From Chondrilla cf. caribensis (lineage: Eukaryota > Porifera > Demospongiae > Chondrillida > Chondrillidae), in NCBI GenBank assembly GCA_964020155.1, contig OZ026569.1:1301254-1365253 (forward strand): DNA of 64,000 bases, in the 5' to 3' direction. A program made the position numbers and the translations under genes. Each line of letters opens with the position of its first letter. The stretch's first letter is position 1. Under the pieces are notes generated by a model. The model was not told the DNA's origin, made no database searches, and was given only the letters and a program-made list of their open reading frames with translations. Below are positions 62,116-64,000 of this stretch, piece after piece.

Positions 62116-62847
62116 ATGGAGGAAGGACTGCATAGACAAAACAGCCTCACGCTGTCCAACATACATGCGGTTGAAGCAGCACGAGAAGAAATGAGGCCTC
62201 GCAGAAGATCTACTACACAGAATGCAGCTCAACCAGACCAAATATCTGATGATGGATACACTCAAACCTCAATCGGAAGCGATACCTTGCGCAGTGAAGG
62301 GTCTCAATTTGACACAAACTTACCCAGAGAAAAATACAACAAGGCCTTTTTGAAGCTCAGCAAGGCTGTTTTTGTTGTGGTCTTGTTCAGTGCGATACTG
62401 GCGACAACAACCATGAGTAAGGTGACCTTTGTTGCCATAGCATCGAAGCTATACGAAAACACAGGAATAGCAAATGTGACTAACTCCACCACTGAGGATG
62501 ACAGGAACCTCACATCCATTACTTTTGTTCAGCTAGTTATTCTTCTGATGACTCCACAATTGGTGACGGTGATTCGTATGTTCTTTAGCGGAATTGTTGG
62601 GAAAGGTCAAAAGAACTATCCCTGGCCATCTCTAAGGTCAATGTTTGCGGTAAGTGTGACGGAAGAGAGAGGGTGTGGTTCTGCATGTGTTTCAATGTAC
62701 GATATGGAGATGGAAGGAAAAGCCTAGAAAATCTGAGTGTTCAGTAAATTAAAATAACACACACAGTTACTGTACTACAATATTAAATACGCACATGTAA
62801 ATACACGGTCACATACTAAGTGTCATATAAAATACAAAGATACATGT

Positions 62848-62918
<71 letters not shown>

Positions 62919-62925
62919 ACACACA

Positions 62926-62998
<73 letters not shown>

Positions 62999-63846
62999 AC
63001 ACACACGTACACACATGCACCTCATACAATGTTATACTTCAAACATTCCACGCATATTCACATACTAGATATTCCCCTAACTGTACTTTTTAATTGGTTT
63101 GTGATGGAAGCAACAATAGTCTACATTCCTGATCTGTAATAAACCATACTATATACTTTATACCCACACCCTATGTGAACACACAAAGGTATTACATTTA
63201 CATACTGTTCATGCCACTGTTACGTAATGTCATACAATACCTACATAATGGTACATACTGCACATTCTTTACACACAGGGAGCTGTGGTCAGCATACTCG
63301 AGGCTTCTGCTCTTACTGGATTTGTAATACTGGTCGCAACCAACTTGGGACCAGCGAAGACCATCCTCCTCACTCCTGGTGTGTTCCTCATGACTGCCTT
63401 CTTTGGGATGTTCCCTTGTTTCTGCTCTGCCGAGCCTTCTTATGGTCAATCAGATGAAGAAACAGGATCCAGTGATGTGGAGACCTCTAGAGATGATGGA
63501 GAGTTGAAGTCATTCCGCAGAGAATGCTGTATGTTTCTTATGAACAGTACATTTGCAAAATTCTTGGCCTTCTGCCTACAGGCTGGTGGAATAGCTACCA
63601 CATCATTCCTACTCCTGTACTTTAACACTGATCAACTTGCTCAGGAGAAGGGAATCGACTTCCTGGCTCAACCCTGGAGCAATGCCCTGAGACTGTCCCT
63701 GTCGGTAGTAATCATTTGTCCTCTTCTGTCCTTCCTGTGGTCCGGGTTAGTGAAGGGATTCATCTTCAAGTTCAAACACAGCATACGGTACTCCGATCTC
63801 GGACAATTGGAGGGCAAACCAGGTCGACCGGCGAGTAGGCGAGGAG
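62116..63846 (+). CDS. Chitin-synthase-like membrane protein, N-terminal part (partial)
   Basis: Exons 62094–62649 (ATG at 62116, MEEGLHRQNS; phase 0 end, gtaagt donor) and 63279–63846 (acceptor acacacag; phase 1 end), continuing beyond the window. A hydrophilic N-terminus of about 80 residues is followed by six membrane spans: VFVVVLFSAILATTT, FVQLVILLMTPQLVTVI, SILEASALTGFVILVA, TILLTPGVFLMTAFFGM, FLAFCLQAGGIATTSFLL and LSLSVVIICPLLSFLW. The run MSKVTF … PWPSLRSMFAG … LGPAKTILL resembles the membrane block before the glycosyltransferase domain of animal chitin synthases (SKVT, PS+…E, LP..+..LL). The catalytic domain would lie downstream and is not visible, so the call rests on the membrane block. 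Confidence 0.55.
62850..63010. repeat. (CA)n microsatellite
   Basis: About 75 CA units with duplicated 'cacgtacacac' and 'catacac' interruptions, in the intron between the two chitin-synthase-like exons. Confidence 0.95.
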
Positions 63847-63906
63847 GTGAGATAATAATATTCCACCTATGATCAAAACTAATGTATACTCAATCACATA
63901 GACTTG

Positions 63907-63914
63907 TACACACA

Positions 63915-63961
<47 letters not shown>

Positions 63962-63969
63962 AAACACAC

Positions 63970-64000
<31 letters not shown>
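63907..64000. repeat. (CA)n microsatellite at window end
   Basis: CA tract with TA interruptions starting about 60 bases after the exon ending at 63846. Confidence 0.9.

Overview
The window is nuclear DNA of an animal, most likely an early-branching one. I would guess a sponge because of the mix of ankyrin–CARD-like genes, an Ig/C-type-lectin receptor and a chitin-synthase-like gene, but the sequence does not prove the species. Genes have GT–AG introns, intergenic DNA is AT-rich, and there are many (CA/GT)n microsatellites and non-autonomous DNA transposons with terminal inverted repeats (TIRs). No rRNA, tRNA, CRISPR array or bacterial operon structure was seen. All gene models were built by eye from open frames, splice sites and matching intron phases.

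Layout. 0.1–15.8 kb (+): a multi-exon protein kinase gene, K1. It starts with small symmetrical phase-1 exons, some of them duplicated, followed by a complete kinase domain with HRDIK, DFD in place of DFG, and APE. Its introns hold a decayed Tigger/pogo transposon, several MITEs and a 17-bp minisatellite. 16.2–43.4 kb: a tandem array. Four long minus-strand genes (ANK1–ANK4) encode ankyrin repeats, a coiled coil and a CARD-like death-fold domain. Plus-strand kinase copies K2 and K3 sit 5' of ANK1 and ANK2 and converge on ANK2 and ANK3, as K1 converges on ANK1. K2 and K3 lack the kinase N-lobe; K2 is also frameshifted and has lost the C-lobe. ANK2 is interrupted by a TTAA-flanked element.

43.6–52.3 kb (−): a ten-exon gene for a cell-surface receptor. 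The order is signal peptide, C-type-lectin-like domain, four Ig domains, two FN3 domains, one membrane span and a tail with six near-identical 17-residue repeats, each carrying NPSY and YSAL. 53.3–59.5 kb (−): two more divergent ankyrin genes, ANK5 (no CARD-like exon) and ANK6 (full architecture). 61.7–64 kb (+): a possible amine-oxidase fragment cut by a MITE, then the 5' end of a six-membrane-span gene resembling the N-terminal part of animal chitin synthases; it runs off the window.

Inference: the locus looks like an expanding set of innate-recognition or signalling genes: a surface receptor with phosphotyrosine-type motifs, ankyrin–CARD-like adaptors and a kinase. The receptor and ANK genes share upstream sequence, and a relic of the receptor tail lies between ANK3 and ANK4, so receptor and ANK genes have been duplicated together. 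Function is not demonstrated by sequence alone.
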